DNA from: JBAZUK01 sp041661445
GTDB taxonomy: Bacteria; Chlamydiota; Chlamydiia; Chlamydiales; SM23-39
Length of the DNA stretch: 64,000 nt
NCBI GenBank assembly: GCA_041661445.1
Contig: JBAZUK010000005.1
Location: 62,001 to 126,000 of the forward strand
Reading direction: 5' to 3'
Below, piece after piece: positions 27,136 through 36,936 of this stretch. Each line of letters opens with the position of its first letter. The first letter of the stretch is position 1. The position numbers and the translations under genes are program-made. The notes beneath the pieces were generated by a model. It did no database searches. It was not told the origin of the DNA and saw only the letters and a program-made list of their open reading frames with translations.

Positions 27136-28430
27136 TAAAATTCAAAGCCGTCTTTAATATTTGCACCGGCTGTAATAATAATAATGTTATCTCTAACGTA
27201 GATATTTTCTCCATCATAATTGGAGAGATTGTTTTTGTTTATTAATTTGACGTTGTTGCCTATTTTGACATTTTCATCAATGATCGTTTTATAAATTTCA
27301 CAGTTTTTTCCAATTTCAAAAACATCAGGCAGAACGCATTTATGATGAATTGATGAAGAGTAGGCAGAATTCCCTAATAAAATGCTGTCTTTAATTATGG
27401 ATCCCTGATGTATCTTTGATCTTAGTCCGATCATAGATTTAGAAATCATCTCAGCTTCAATTATGCTGCCTTCGCAAATTATAGAATCCTCAATTTTAGT
27501 ATTTTTTATTTTTGCTCCGGGTAAATGATGCGCCCTTGTATAAATGGGATTGATCTCGTCATAAGTCTTAAGTTTGCAAGAGGAATTTGTCAATGATATG
27601 TTTGCATCATAAAATGATTTTATGGTTCCGATATCTTCCCAATATCCATTATATAGAAATGCTGCAGCCCTTCCTTTTTTTAATTGGGTGGGAATTAAAT
27701 GCTTTCCAAAATCCTCTCTGGAATCTTCTTTTAATAATGAGAACAGAGCGTCCCTTTTAAAAATATATATTCCCATTGATCCTAAATGAGATTTTTTGTT
27801 TTCAAAATTTTGATTGTTATAAAAATCAGATGGCAATTTGTATTGGTCTAATAATTCTTTGGTTTGAGGCTTTTCAAAAAAATCGATTATATAAGAAGCT
27901 GAATTGATTTTTAAGAGCCCTAGTCTTTTTGCATCTTCCTCATTTACAGGAAGTGCGGCTATAGTTAAATCAGCATTTTTTTCCCGTGCAAAATCATACA
28001 TTTTCTGAAAGTCGATATTATATAACTGATCTCCTGATAATATTAAAAAATAATCGACGGGGAGATTGGCGAATTTATTTATGTTTTTTCTAATGGCATC
28101 GGCAGTGCCTTCGAAAAATATTTTTTCCCCATTAGGTCTTTCTTCAGGCGTTATCAAATCTAAACTTCCAGGAAAAAAATTATCGAATTGATATGTTTGG
28201 TTCAAGTGGTGGGCGATTTCAGTTGTTAGGTATTGGGCTATTACTGTTATTTGGCGAATATTCGAATTTAAGGAATTAGAAATCGGAATATCTATCAGCT
28301 TATATCTGCCGCCGAATGAAACTGCAGGTTTGGAATGCTTAAGTGTCAAAGGATACAGTCTTGTTCCTTTACCGCCAGCTAAAACAATACTTGCTATGTT
28401 TGGATGTATTCTAACAGATTCATAATTCAT
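27135..28430 (-). CDS. glgC: Glucose-1-phosphate adenylyltransferase
   Basis: ADP-glucose pyrophosphorylase, 431 aa, the committed step of bacterial glycogen synthesis. The nucleotide-binding start LAGGKGTRLYPLTLKHSKPA is followed by FGGRYKLIDIPISNSLNS, the catalytic region ILSGDQLY, FFEKP, WEDIGTIKSFYDAN and a C-terminal left-handed beta-helix domain. Other glycogen genes are absent from this window. Glycogen is a known storage compound in Chlamydiae, where glg genes are scattered. It is coupled to the downstream phosphoesterase gene by a one-base overlap. Confidence 0.96.
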   Translation of the reverse strand: MNYESVRIHPNIASIVLAGGKGTRLYPLTLKHSKPAVSFGGRYKLIDIPISNSLNSNIRQITVIAQYLTTEIAHHLNQTYQFDNFFPGSLDLITPEERPNGEKIFFEGTADAIRKNINKFANLPVDYFLILSGDQLYNIDFQKMYDFAREKNADLTIAALPVNEEDAKRLGLLKINSASYIIDFFEKPQTKELLDQYKLPSDFYNNQNFENKKSHLGSMGIYIFKRDALFSLLKEDSREDFGKHLIPTQLKKGRAAAFLYNGYWEDIGTIKSFYDANISLTNSSCKLKTYDEINPIYTRAHHLPGAKIKNTKIEDSIICEGSIIEAEMISKSMIGLRSKIHQGSIIKDSILLGNSAYSSSIHHKCVLPDVFEIGKNCEIYKTIIDENVKIGNNVKLINKNNLSNYDGENIYVRDNIIIITAGANIKDGFEF

Positions 28431-28528
28431 AAAGAAAAAGCATTAAGTATATTGTTTTGTGTTCCTCCCTTAATTTCGAAAACTAATTAATAATTAATTA
28501 TAGGTCAACAAAAAAAGTAATAAAAATA

Positions 28529-28560
28529 TAATTAACTTGTAATTAACTTGTAATTAACTT
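28529..28560. repeat. Three tandem 11-bp repeats
   Basis: TAATTAACTTG occurs three times in a row (last copy 10 of 11 bases), ending at the lipA stop codon. This is probably replication slippage in AT-rich DNA; no function is evident. Confidence 0.7.
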
Positions 28561-29414
28561 CAATTATTTATTGAATTTATAATTAATTCAGAATTATAGC
28601 TTGATCTAACATAAGAATCGGCATATATATATTTGACATTTAAAGACTTGCCGAAAGATTCGTATTCTTTAAATGTTGAGGGTGAAATGAAGTCTTTTAT
28701 TGGGTATTTTTTCTTATTAGGGGCAAAATACTGACCTATGGTGATTATATCGCAGCCACTTGCTTTTAAAGCCTTTATGGTTTCAAAAACCTCTTCTTTT
28801 GTTTCGCCTAGTCCCACCATTAGTCCAGATTTTATAAAACGGACTTTTTTTGTGTTATTTACATATTTTAATAAATTCAAAGAGTTTTCATAAGTAGCAA
28901 CGCTTCTTATTTTTGTGCTCAATCTTTTTACGGTTTCGATATTATAATTAAATATATCGACCTTGCAATCTAGTATAATTTCGATTAAATCATAACTATT
29001 TGAAAAATCTGATGTTAAAACTTCTATCGTTGAATTCGGGTTTTGTTTTTTTGTTTCTAAGATGATTTTAGACAAATGGATTGCCCCTTTGTCTTCTAGA
29101 TCATCCCGTGTAACCATTGTTATTACTATGTGCTTAAGATCAAGTTTTTTAGCAGCGAGGGCTATATTGTAGATTTCACTCTCATCCAAAGGAGGAGGAG
29201 ATTTAGAATGTTTGATATTACAAAATGCGCAAGATCTGGTGCAGACATTGCCGCAAGCTAAAAATGTAGCGCATTTCCTAGAAAAGCACTCAAATTGATT
29301 CGGACATAAAGCCTGCGAACAGACAGTATTTATATTCAGGTCTTTTAAAATGTTATCTGTTTTTAGAACTTTTCCTGTAGGAATATCTCGTCTTAGATGT
29401 TTGGGAAATTTCAT
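28560..29414 (-). CDS. lipA: Lipoyl synthase
   Basis: Radical-SAM enzyme of 284 aa inserting two sulfurs into protein-bound octanoyl groups. Both iron-sulfur clusters are visible. The auxiliary CxxxxCxxxxxC is in CSQALCPNQFEC, and the radical-SAM CxxxCxxC is in CTRSCAFCNI. The C-terminal RSSY motif, whose Ser ligates the auxiliary cluster, is present (VRSSYNSE). It overlaps the lpdA stop by 4 bases (ATGA). Together they supply lipoylated 2-oxoacid dehydrogenase function, and the gene pair matches Chlamydia. Confidence 0.96.
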   Translation of the reverse strand: MKFPKHLRRDIPTGKVLKTDNILKDLNINTVCSQALCPNQFECFSRKCATFLACGNVCTRSCAFCNIKHSKSPPPLDESEIYNIALAAKKLDLKHIVITMVTRDDLEDKGAIHLSKIILETKKQNPNSTIEVLTSDFSNSYDLIEIILDCKVDIFNYNIETVKRLSTKIRSVATYENSLNLLKYVNNTKKVRFIKSGLMVGLGETKEEVFETIKALKASGCDIITIGQYFAPNKKKYPIKDFISPSTFKEYESFGKSLNVKYIYADSYVRSSYNSELIINSINN

Positions 29415-30802
29415 ATTTTCAGGTTTGGTGGAAAATTAATCGGCCGATTCTGGGAAATAAGTGCAGCTTCATGCCAGCTTTCAGGCAATGTAGGATGCGC
29501 ATGAATAGTTTTTATTATTGATTCAGCAGTAAGTCTGTTAGTAATTGCAAGGGCCATTTGGGCAATTAATATTGAAGATGCATAACCGGTTGATTCAGCA
29601 CCTAAAATTAATTTTGTTTTTTTATCGAAAATCACTTTTACCCAGCCTTCTCTTTCATTCAGGGCAAATGATTTTCCAAGAGCAGAAAAAGGGAATTTCC
29701 CGATATCGGCATCTATGTTCAGCTCTTTGGCTTTTTCTTCGCTGATCCCTACAGATGCTATTTCAGGTTTTGTAAATATTACAAATGGAACAGCAGAGTA
29801 AGACATAGTGTTTTCTATGCCTGCAATTGTATCAACAGCAACAATAGCCTCATGGGACGCCGTATGAGCCAGCATGTACTTTCCAACTACATCTCCAATA
29901 GCATAAATATTTGGAATGCTGGTTCTCATTTTTTCATCAACAACAATCTCTTTTGATTTTCCTGTTTTAATATTGATTTTCTCTAAATTAAGATCTTGGG
30001 TATTTGGTCTTCTGCCGACAGCAATTAAAGCGATCTGAGCGTCGATTTCTTCATTTGTGTCTAATTTGATTTTAATGCCGTCATTATTTTTTTCCAGATT
30101 TAGAATTTTTGCTTTTGTCTTGATATCGATTCCGTTATTTTTAAATGATCTGCTCAAAAAATCTGAAATGCTTTTAGTGTATTGGAATAAAATCGCTTCC
30201 ATCGATTCAATTATAGTAACTTTAACATTTAGTCTTGCGAAGAAAGAAGCAAATTCGCAACCGATATAGCCACCTCCGACTATTGCAATGCTCTTAGGTA
30301 GTTTTTTCAGATTAAGTATGGATGTGGAATCAAAAACATTTTCATGATCCATTTGAATATTCGGCAATTGATTAATATAAGATCCTGTTGCGATTATTAT
30401 GTTTTTTGCGCTGATATCTTGATCTTGAACATGAATTGTGTTTTGATCAATAAAATTAGCCGAGCCTTCAATGATATCTACTTTGTTTGATAGAATAAGG
30501 TTTTTTAATGAAGATCTGAGGTTTTGAACAATACTATCTTTTCTCTCAATCATCTTAGTCAGATCAAAACTGAAACTTTCAATAGATATCCCAAAAAAAG
30601 ATGCTTTTTTTATGAGATCTAAATTATCTGAACAGCTAAGCAGAGCCTTGGTCGGGATGCATCCCTGATTTAGACAAACTCCTCCAACATGACTTTTCTC
30701 GATCAATGCGACTTTAAATCCTAATTGAGCTGCTCTGATCGCGGCAGTATATCCGCCAGGACCGGCGCCGATAATTGCAAGATCATAATTTTTATATGTC
30801 AT
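29411..30802 (-). CDS. lpdA: Dihydrolipoamide dehydrogenase (E3)
   Basis: FAD disulfide oxidoreductase of 463 aa that reoxidises lipoamide in 2-oxoacid dehydrogenase complexes. Visible: the FAD Rossmann motif IIGAGPGGYTAAIRAAQLG, the redox pair GGVCLNQGCIPTKAL, the NAD-binding motif VGGGYIGCEFASF, the second FAD motif IYAIGDVVG, and the C-terminal catalytic His-Glu in HAHPTLPESWHEAA. It is first in an operon with lipA. Confidence 0.96.
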   Translation of the reverse strand: MTYKNYDLAIIGAGPGGYTAAIRAAQLGFKVALIEKSHVGGVCLNQGCIPTKALLSCSDNLDLIKKASFFGISIESFSFDLTKMIERKDSIVQNLRSSLKNLILSNKVDIIEGSANFIDQNTIHVQDQDISAKNIIIATGSYINQLPNIQMDHENVFDSTSILNLKKLPKSIAIVGGGYIGCEFASFFARLNVKVTIIESMEAILFQYTKSISDFLSRSFKNNGIDIKTKAKILNLEKNNDGIKIKLDTNEEIDAQIALIAVGRRPNTQDLNLEKINIKTGKSKEIVVDEKMRTSIPNIYAIGDVVGKYMLAHTASHEAIVAVDTIAGIENTMSYSAVPFVIFTKPEIASVGISEEKAKELNIDADIGKFPFSALGKSFALNEREGWVKVIFDKKTKLILGAESTGYASSILIAQMALAITNRLTAESIIKTIHAHPTLPESWHEAALISQNRPINFPPNLKI

Positions 30803-31027
30803 GTTTAACCTATAAGTTTTTTTTATAATTTAATTTATTTCTTAAAATGTTTCTACATCTTCTTTCTGTAACCATTTTTTAGGGTGTTGAAATGTTGATC
30901 AAATTAGATTTTTTTTAGATAATCCGTTAAAAAAAATATAGAAAAAAGTGATCATTTTACATAATTTCATTTGCAATAGGCATAATTTTTGTTAATAATA
31001 TAGCATGTATAGAAAAAAGAGGATAAT

Positions 31028-31492
31028 ATGCAAAATCAGCGAACTAAACTGTGTCCTAATTGCGATGGAAGAGTTGAATTGGATGCGAACATTTGCCCGT
31101 TTTGCGGTAATAGTATCTTAGAAAGAAATGATACAAAAAATCAAAAAGCTGCTGCAGATAATAAAACATCATCTTATGAAGACACTCTTTCTTCTTTATA
31201 CCCCCCTCCATACAAACCAAAATCTATGGAAGCTGTTGCTAATTTTTCAGAAGATCAGGAAAGTTCTGATGAAGAAGAAACAGAAAAAACGGCAAATGTT
31301 AAAAGCGCCTTGATTCCAACAATTCTTTTTTGGATAGGCATTAATATTTTAACTTTCAGCTTGATTTTATTGTTTTTCTCTCATGACGGTATTTTGCAGC
31401 TTGAGTGGAATGCCAAGTTTTGGTTTTTTTATGCAATAATGGCATTGCCGCTTTTATACTTTGGTTTTAAAGGACTTAAGGAAGTAGATTAA
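31028..31492 (+). CDS. Zinc-ribbon membrane protein
   Basis: A 154-aa protein. Its N-terminal zinc ribbon has two CxxC knuckles (CPNCDGRVELDANICPFCGN). An acidic, Ser-rich, probably disordered linker (~35-92) includes YPPPYKPK. Two hydrophobic segments follow near the C-terminus (~97-117 and ~128-146). The ribbon would face the cytosol. Such small zinc-ribbon membrane proteins are common and mostly uncharacterised. The acidic stretch SEDQESSDEEETEK is notable. It stands alone, about 220 bases from the divergent lpdA start. Confidence 0.72.
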   Translation: MQNQRTKLCPNCDGRVELDANICPFCGNSILERNDTKNQKAAADNKTSSYEDTLSSLYPPPYKPKSMEAVANFSEDQESSDEEETEKTANVKSALIPTILFWIGINILTFSLILLFFSHDGILQLEWNAKFWFFYAIMALPLLYFGFKGLKEVD

Positions 31493-31643
31493 AATTTAAT
31501 TTTACATTATCCAGCTTCATTTTTAGATTTTTTTGATACAAATCATTAATTGTTACGTAATTGCGAATTAATTAACAATTTTATCATTAATAATAATTTA
31601 AAATTAATAAAAAAATAGTTATAATTATATTTATAATTTAGAT

Positions 31644-31913
31644 ATGGATATAATTATGTTTAATGTAATTAATAATTATAATTATAATCGCAAAATTCCA
31701 GGTTCAGAAAATAGTTTTATCAAAAAAAACACAACTTCAGTAATATCTGGTCTTGCAATTGTTTCTTTGGGAATCATAGGACTTGGTTATTTGAGCGTAG
31801 GTTGTTCAAGTTTGGCATTTTTGTCTTCTTCTGCTGGGGTAAGCCGGTACCTTGATGTTTTAAGGAAAAGACGGGAAGATGATGAAAAATTAAAAGAATT
31901 GCCAATTTTATAA
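31644..31913 (+). CDS. Small Inc-like membrane protein
   Basis: An 89-aa protein with one long hydrophobic region (residues ~32-65: VISGLAIVSLGIIGLGYLSV, then a GC turn, then SSLAFLSSSAGVS). This could form two short spans separated by a tight turn, as in small chlamydial Inc proteins. The tail is charged (RKRREDDEKLKELP). A shared GC-turn and SSAG pattern hints at a relation to the protein at 24977-25507, but similarity is weak. An in-frame ATG at 31656 is an alternative start. A terminator hairpin follows at 31980. Confidence 0.55.
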   Translation: MDIIMFNVINNYNYNRKIPGSENSFIKKNTTSVISGLAIVSLGIIGLGYLSVGCSSLAFLSSSAGVSRYLDVLRKRREDDEKLKELPIL

Positions 31914-31979
31914 AATTCTTGAAAAATTTCTAAAATAAAAAAGCAAAGCAATAAAACTTTATAAAAAACTAAAAAAGAC

Positions 31980-32004
31980 AAAAGCATCTTTAAAAGATGC
32001 TTTT
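31980..32004. terminator. Terminator between the small membrane gene and secA
   Basis: AAAAGCATCTT (31980-31990) pairs with AAGATGCTTTT (31994-32004) over a 3-base loop, followed by T residues. It lies between converging genes ending at 31913 and 32009 and could serve both. Confidence 0.75.
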
Positions 32005-32008
32005 TTAT

Positions 32009-35000
32009 TTAGTTTTGGTTTGAGATGCCGCAGCATTTTTTATATTTTTTACCGCTTCCGCAGGGACAGTCATCGTTTCTTCCTACTTTATTTTCATTTA
32101 ATATAGGCATAGCTTTAACTTCTACTTCTTCTTTAGGTTGTTCGTTGATCTGATCGAATTGAGGGATAAAAGATTTTTGGGTATGCATCTGCATTTGTTT
32201 GATTGTTTCCTGAAGTCTCATTTGCGGAGAGATCATTTCAAATCTAAATAGATCGGAGGCTATATCCATTTTAAGCTTCTGGGAAAATTTATCAAAAAGC
32301 GCAAAAGCTTCATGCTTAAATTCAATCAAAGGATCTTTTTGGGCAACAGATCTTAAGGAAACGTCTGTTCTTAAATGATCGATATTAAGTAGATGCTCCT
32401 GCCAGATTAAATCAATTTTTCTGATCATTATGTTTTTAATGACATTTTTAATAACGTCTTTAATATCTTCTTCATCTTCTGTTTTCTTGAAATTGAGTAT
32501 CATGTCTTTTTGAATATTCAATTTTTCATCAAAAGCATTTAAGATTCTTTCAACTGAAATTTTTTCGATTTCTGGCATAGTTATGTAGTCGCTGTCAAAG
32601 TCTTTTGCGTCAAATGATACGGGAAAGTTTTCAACCAGCCATTTTGTAAAACCGATTGGGTCCCAATGAGTCTCCCTATCTTGAAAACATTCGGATATTT
32701 TATAAGTTATAATGCTTTCGATTAAATCTTTTGCCAAATCCTGAGGATTATCGGTTTTTAATAGGTCGTTTCTAAAAGAATAAATTTCCTGTCTTTGCTT
32801 ATTCATCACGTCATCATATTCAAGTGTGTGTTTACGCATCATAAAGTTTCTCTGTTCGATTCTTTTCTGGGCGGTTTCGATTGATTTATTCAATACTTTG
32901 GCAGATATAGGTTCACCTTCCGGCGGTCTGAACCTTTTTAACATCGAAGTAAGTCTAGGTGATGCAAAAAGTCTCATTAGAGAATCTTCAAATGAAATAT
33001 AAAATTGTGAAGATCCGGGATCTCCAAGTCTTGCAGATCGACCTCTTAACTGACGATCAATTCTTCTTGATTGGTGTCTTGTTGTCCCAATCACATGCAG
33101 ACCGCCAATTTCTTTAACTTCAGGAGAAAGTTTAATATCAGTTCCTCTTCCGGCCATATTGGTGGCTATGGTAATCATGGATTTTTTTCCTGCATCAGCG
33201 ATTATTTCAGCTTCTTTCTCATGATTTTTTGCGTTTAGCACATGATGAGGAATAGAATTCTGCTTTAAAATTCTTGAGAGCTTTTCTGAAATTTCAACAG
33301 ATTCAGTTCCAATCAAGATCGGACGACCCTTTTCATGCAAAGCTTTAATATCTTTTAAAATAGCAGAGTATTTTTCTCTTTCTGTCATGTAAATCTTATC
33401 ATCGCTGTCGACCCTTTTGCATTTGCAGTAGGTGGGTATTTCTAGAACATCAATTTTGTAAATTTGCTTGAATTCATGAGCTTCAGTTATTGCAGTACCA
33501 GTCATTCCAGATAATTTTTCATACATCCTGAAATAGTTCTGCAAGGTGATTGTTGCATAAGTCTGGGTTTCTTTTTGAACTTCTAGGTTCTCTTTTGCTT
33601 CGATAGCCTGATGCAAACCGTCGGAGAATCTTCTTCCCGGCTGTGGCCTGCCTGTGTTTTCATCAATTATGATGATTTCATTCTGCTGGATAATATAGTC
33701 TACATCTTTTTCCATCAAAAGATGTGCTCTAAATAATTGTCTTAAATTATGAGATCTCTCTTTTCTTTTCGCATCTTCTTCTCGAAGTTTAACTTTCATT
33801 TCCATTTTTTGGGTTTCCGATAACACAGTATCTTCATCGATCTTCGCATACTCATACCCTAAATCAAGCATCAGAAAGTCATTTTTTGCATCTTCATCAT
33901 CAGCAAATTTTGCCCAAGCTGCAATTCCTTTATCGGTAAGTTCATATTCACTGGCCCTTTCATCGATAATTATAAAAAGCTCTGATAGAGCTAAAGCTTT
34001 TTCTTTTTTGTTCTGTTCCATGTGAAAATATGTTTCGATTTTTTCTATTTCTTCTCGCAGTTCCGGATTTTCTTTTACCCTTTTTAGAATTTTATTTGTA
34101 GGGGTGCCTTTATTAACGAGCCAAAGTTTATGCAAGGCTTCTTTTTTATTTTTTTCTTCTTCTTTAGTAAGTTTTTTTTGAGGTTTTTCCGAACCGTTTT
34201 CTTCGCTTTCAACATGATTGTCTAAAATTTCGAGATCTAAAAGAATTTTTCTGGCTTCAGATGCAAATCTGGAGCATAGATCTCTTTGATTTTTAACAAG
34301 AAGAGAAACATTTGATTTTAAATCGTCATACATTTGTTTGCTTTCAGCGGCAGGTCCGGAAATAATAAGAGGTGTTCTTGCTTCATCTATTAAAATCGAA
34401 TCTATTTCATCAACTATTGCAAAATAATGATCTCTTTGGGATTGTTCTTCTTTTGAACTCGCCATTGAATTATCCCTAAGATAATCAAAACCAAATTCCG
34501 AAGCTGTTCCATATACTATGTCAGCTGCATATATCTCTTTTCTTTCATGAAGGGGAACATCATTTGTAAGGGCGCTGACAGTCAAATTTAATTTTTTAAA
34601 TATTGTGCCGATCCACTCTGAATCTCTTTTTGCAAGATAGTCATTAACGGTCACAAGATGAGAGCCTCTTCCTGTAAGGGCGTTCAAATATAAAGGCATT
34701 GAGGCTGTAAGAGTTTTTCCTTCGCCTGTCTGCATTTCAGAGATTGATCCATAATACATTGCGATCGCGCCGACCATTTGAACATCATATGGGACCATAT
34801 CCCATTTTTGATCGTATCCTGAAACGTGTATTTCTGTGCCGACAAGTCTTCTGCAGATGTTCTTGACGGTAGCAAAAGCCTCAACGAGCAGAGAATCCAG
34901 GCTTTCTCCCTCTTTATATCTTTTTTTAAATTCTTCGGTTTTTGCAATAACAGAAGATTCATCTAATAACTGATAAGATTTTTCAACTTCGTTGATCTGT

Positions 35001-35074
35001 TTTACAATTTTATAATATTTTTTTACCTTTCTGGTTTGTTGTGTGCCAATTATATTTTTTAAAAATTTAAACAT
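32009..35074 (-). CDS. secA: Preprotein translocase ATPase SecA
   Basis: A 1021-aa motor for Sec-dependent export. Visible: Walker A MQTGEGKTLTASMP near residue 100, the DEAD-type Walker B VDEIDSILIDEARTPLIIS near 210, MAGRGTDIKLSPEV and QLRGRSARLGDPGSS in the second motor domain, and a C-terminal zinc site CPCGSGKKYKKCC that binds SecB or ribosomes. The protein is longer than E. coli SecA (901 aa). Part of the extra length is a Lys/Glu-rich insertion around residues 285-380, in the first nucleotide-binding domain after the DEAD motif. The secA-psd-mnmE-nth grouping recalls the Chlamydia order. Confidence 0.96.
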   Translation of the reverse strand: MFKFLKNIIGTQQTRKVKKYYKIVKQINEVEKSYQLLDESSVIAKTEEFKKRYKEGESLDSLLVEAFATVKNICRRLVGTEIHVSGYDQKWDMVPYDVQMVGAIAMYYGSISEMQTGEGKTLTASMPLYLNALTGRGSHLVTVNDYLAKRDSEWIGTIFKKLNLTVSALTNDVPLHERKEIYAADIVYGTASEFGFDYLRDNSMASSKEEQSQRDHYFAIVDEIDSILIDEARTPLIISGPAAESKQMYDDLKSNVSLLVKNQRDLCSRFASEARKILLDLEILDNHVESEENGSEKPQKKLTKEEEKNKKEALHKLWLVNKGTPTNKILKRVKENPELREEIEKIETYFHMEQNKKEKALALSELFIIIDERASEYELTDKGIAAWAKFADDEDAKNDFLMLDLGYEYAKIDEDTVLSETQKMEMKVKLREEDAKRKERSHNLRQLFRAHLLMEKDVDYIIQQNEIIIIDENTGRPQPGRRFSDGLHQAIEAKENLEVQKETQTYATITLQNYFRMYEKLSGMTGTAITEAHEFKQIYKIDVLEIPTYCKCKRVDSDDKIYMTEREKYSAILKDIKALHEKGRPILIGTESVEISEKLSRILKQNSIPHHVLNAKNHEKEAEIIADAGKKSMITIATNMAGRGTDIKLSPEVKEIGGLHVIGTTRHQSRRIDRQLRGRSARLGDPGSSQFYISFEDSLMRLFASPRLTSMLKRFRPPEGEPISAKVLNKSIETAQKRIEQRNFMMRKHTLEYDDVMNKQRQEIYSFRNDLLKTDNPQDLAKDLIESIITYKISECFQDRETHWDPIGFTKWLVENFPVSFDAKDFDSDYITMPEIEKISVERILNAFDEKLNIQKDMILNFKKTEDEEDIKDVIKNVIKNIMIRKIDLIWQEHLLNIDHLRTDVSLRSVAQKDPLIEFKHEAFALFDKFSQKLKMDIASDLFRFEMISPQMRLQETIKQMQMHTQKSFIPQFDQINEQPKEEVEVKAMPILNENKVGRNDDCPCGSGKKYKKCCGISNQN

Positions 35075-35300
35075 TTTATCGCTAGCCTGCTAATTTATAT
35101 AAATTTTAATGTATTATGAATTTTCATACAAGTATTCTACTTAATTTTAAAAATATTTTTTTTAGTTATATTTTTGATTATATATATAAATAATATAAAT
35201 ATTTTTATTTTGTAATAAAAATTTTTAATCAGTTTTTTATATTTATTTTTAATACAAAAAAAATTAAAATAAAAACTCTCGGACATTTTTTGGAATACAG

Positions 35301-35825
35301 ATGATAGAAGGCAGAAATGTTAAAATAAGACCTTTAAAAGAAAAAGAAATCGGTCTCTTTTTTTCTTTTTTAGAAGCAGCAATGATTAAAAATGAGTTTC
35401 TTCCTTTTGATATCATTGAATCAGAATTCTGCTTCAAAAAAGAATTTCAGTCTGATGGTTTGTGGAAAGAAAATAATGGCATGGCCGTGATTTTGGACTT
35501 CGAAGACCAGATAATTGGAATGATTTCTTACAATAAAGCTCATTTTTTGGATGCTTTTGAATTAAAATATATAATTTTCGATGAGATAAACAGGGGAAAA
35601 GGTTATATGAAAGAGGCATTGAAGCTTTTTTCAAATTATTTATTTTCTTCTAAAAAAATTAATAGGATTCAATTGACTATTCCAAACTATCATAGGGCCT
35701 CAATCGCTGTTGCGCAAAAGTGCGGATATGTCTTTGAAGGAATCGCAAGAGAAGCAATTTTTTCCAACGGCGAATATCTGGACGTGTGCGTATATTCTCT
35801 TTTAAGAAGAGAAATAAAGCATTGA
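35301..35825 (+). CDS. GNAT-family N-acetyltransferase (RimJ/RimL-like)
   Basis: A 174-aa acetyl-CoA-dependent acetyltransferase. The GNAT core is visible: strand 4 ELKYIIFDEINRGKGYM, where the RGKGYM turn binds the acetyl-CoA pyrophosphate, then IQLTIPNYHRASIAVAQKCG with the N..S..A..CG pattern of RimJ/RimL enzymes, and GYVFEGIAREAIFSNGEYLD. Probable targets are protein N-termini or small amines. It precedes psd by 31 bases on the same strand and may share its transcript. Confidence 0.85.
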   Translation: MIEGRNVKIRPLKEKEIGLFFSFLEAAMIKNEFLPFDIIESEFCFKKEFQSDGLWKENNGMAVILDFEDQIIGMISYNKAHFLDAFELKYIIFDEINRGKGYMKEALKLFSNYLFSSKKINRIQLTIPNYHRASIAVAQKCGYVFEGIAREAIFSNGEYLDVCVYSLLRREIKH

Positions 35826-35856
35826 TTTAATGATTTAAGTAAGCTACATTTTTGAT

Positions 35857-36762
35857 ATGGAAATAATTACTCTCTACGATAAAAATAAAAAATTAAAAGT
35901 TGAAGAAAAAGTCTACTTCAAAAATACGCTGGAGTTTTTATATAACGGCTCTTTCTTATCAAGATTTTTTGTAAATTCAATTTCAAGATTTTCATTTTTT
36001 TCTAAATTTATCGGATTTATTAATAACTTGAAGATCAGTAAATACAAGATTAAGTCGTTTATCGAGCATTTTCAAATTGATGAAAAAGAATTCGAAAAAA
36101 AAACTTCTGATTTCAGATCGTTTAATGATTTTTTTATAAGAAAGCTTAATAAAAATGCCAGATCGATCGATCCTGATGAAAATGTTTTAGTATTTCCCTG
36201 CGATGGCAGATTTTTAGCGATCCCGAATATTAATGATTTTGATTTTTTTGAAGTCAAAAATCAAAGATTCAATATATTTGAATTTTTAAATGATAAGAAT
36301 TTGGCAGATCAATACAAAAATGGTTCTATGCTGCTTTGCAGATTAGCTCCTCAGGATTATCATAGATTTTATTTTCCATCAGATTGCATTCCAAGCGAAT
36401 CAAAACTTATTAATGGACATCTATATTCTGTAAATCCTATTGCTTTGAAAAAAAATATTAAAATTTTGTCACAGAACAAAAGAATGATCACAACTTTAAA
36501 AACAAAGAATTTCTCAGATGTTCTGTATATAGAAATCGGCGCTACAAATGTTGGCTCGATTAATCAAAGTTTCTTCCCCAACACAGAATATAAAAAAGGT
36601 GAGGAAAAAGGTTATTTTTCTCTTGGGGGATCTTCAATTGTTCTGCTATTTAAAAAAGATACTATTGTTTTTGATCAGGATTTAGTTGAGATGTCAAAAG
36701 AAAGAATTGAAACTTTAGCTCATCTGGGTCTTAGATTTGCTTCAAAAAAAGAAAGATCTTAA
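35857..36762 (+). CDS. psd: Phosphatidylserine decarboxylase proenzyme
   Basis: Membrane-associated, pyruvoyl-dependent enzyme of 301 aa that makes phosphatidylethanolamine. The autocleavage site is LGGSSIV near residue 259 (Ser becomes the pyruvoyl group), replacing the LGST of E. coli. Other conserved blocks are FNDFFIRKL, FPCDGRF with the catalytic Asp, and LAPQDYHRFYFP with the catalytic His. The position next to secA and the nth/mnmE pair matches Chlamydia, except for the accessory genes wedged downstream. Confidence 0.93.
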   Translation: MEIITLYDKNKKLKVEEKVYFKNTLEFLYNGSFLSRFFVNSISRFSFFSKFIGFINNLKISKYKIKSFIEHFQIDEKEFEKKTSDFRSFNDFFIRKLNKNARSIDPDENVLVFPCDGRFLAIPNINDFDFFEVKNQRFNIFEFLNDKNLADQYKNGSMLLCRLAPQDYHRFYFPSDCIPSESKLINGHLYSVNPIALKKNIKILSQNKRMITTLKTKNFSDVLYIEIGATNVGSINQSFFPNTEYKKGEEKGYFSLGGSSIVLLFKKDTIVFDQDLVEMSKERIETLAHLGLRFASKKERS

Positions 36763-36903
36763 ATATTAAATTATTATGTTCAACGATTTTCAATTACTAA
36801 GAAGTTCTTAATTTTTTTAACTGCTTTCAATAGTTTAAAAGATATTTTGTTGCTAGAAGCTTTAGAATTATGAATGTTCTTTAAAAAAAAATCACTTTTT
36901 ACT

Positions 36904-36932
36904 AAAATGAAGTTGAACTTCAAAAAAGTAAA
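36904..36932. repeat. 29-bp element, copy 1 (partner at 40193)
   Basis: AAAATGAAGTTGAACTTC followed by AAAAAAGTAAA. It matches 40193-40221 at 28 of 29 bases in the same orientation. In the other copy it lies just past the 3' end of nth. Here it directly abuts the start of the ATPase gene, marking one edge of an insertion. Confidence 0.85.
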
Positions 36933-36936
36933 AGAG

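Noticed and set aside
28501..28562. Possible CRISPR-like or integration repeat array at the lipA end
   Set aside because: The units are 11 bp and contiguous with no spacers; no cas genes or integrase are nearby.
36874..36936. The 21 codons upstream of the chosen ATPase start, as an N-terminal extension
   Set aside because: The codons consist of poly-A sequence and the 29-bp element that also lies beyond nth, so they are flanking repeat DNA rather than protein-coding sequence.
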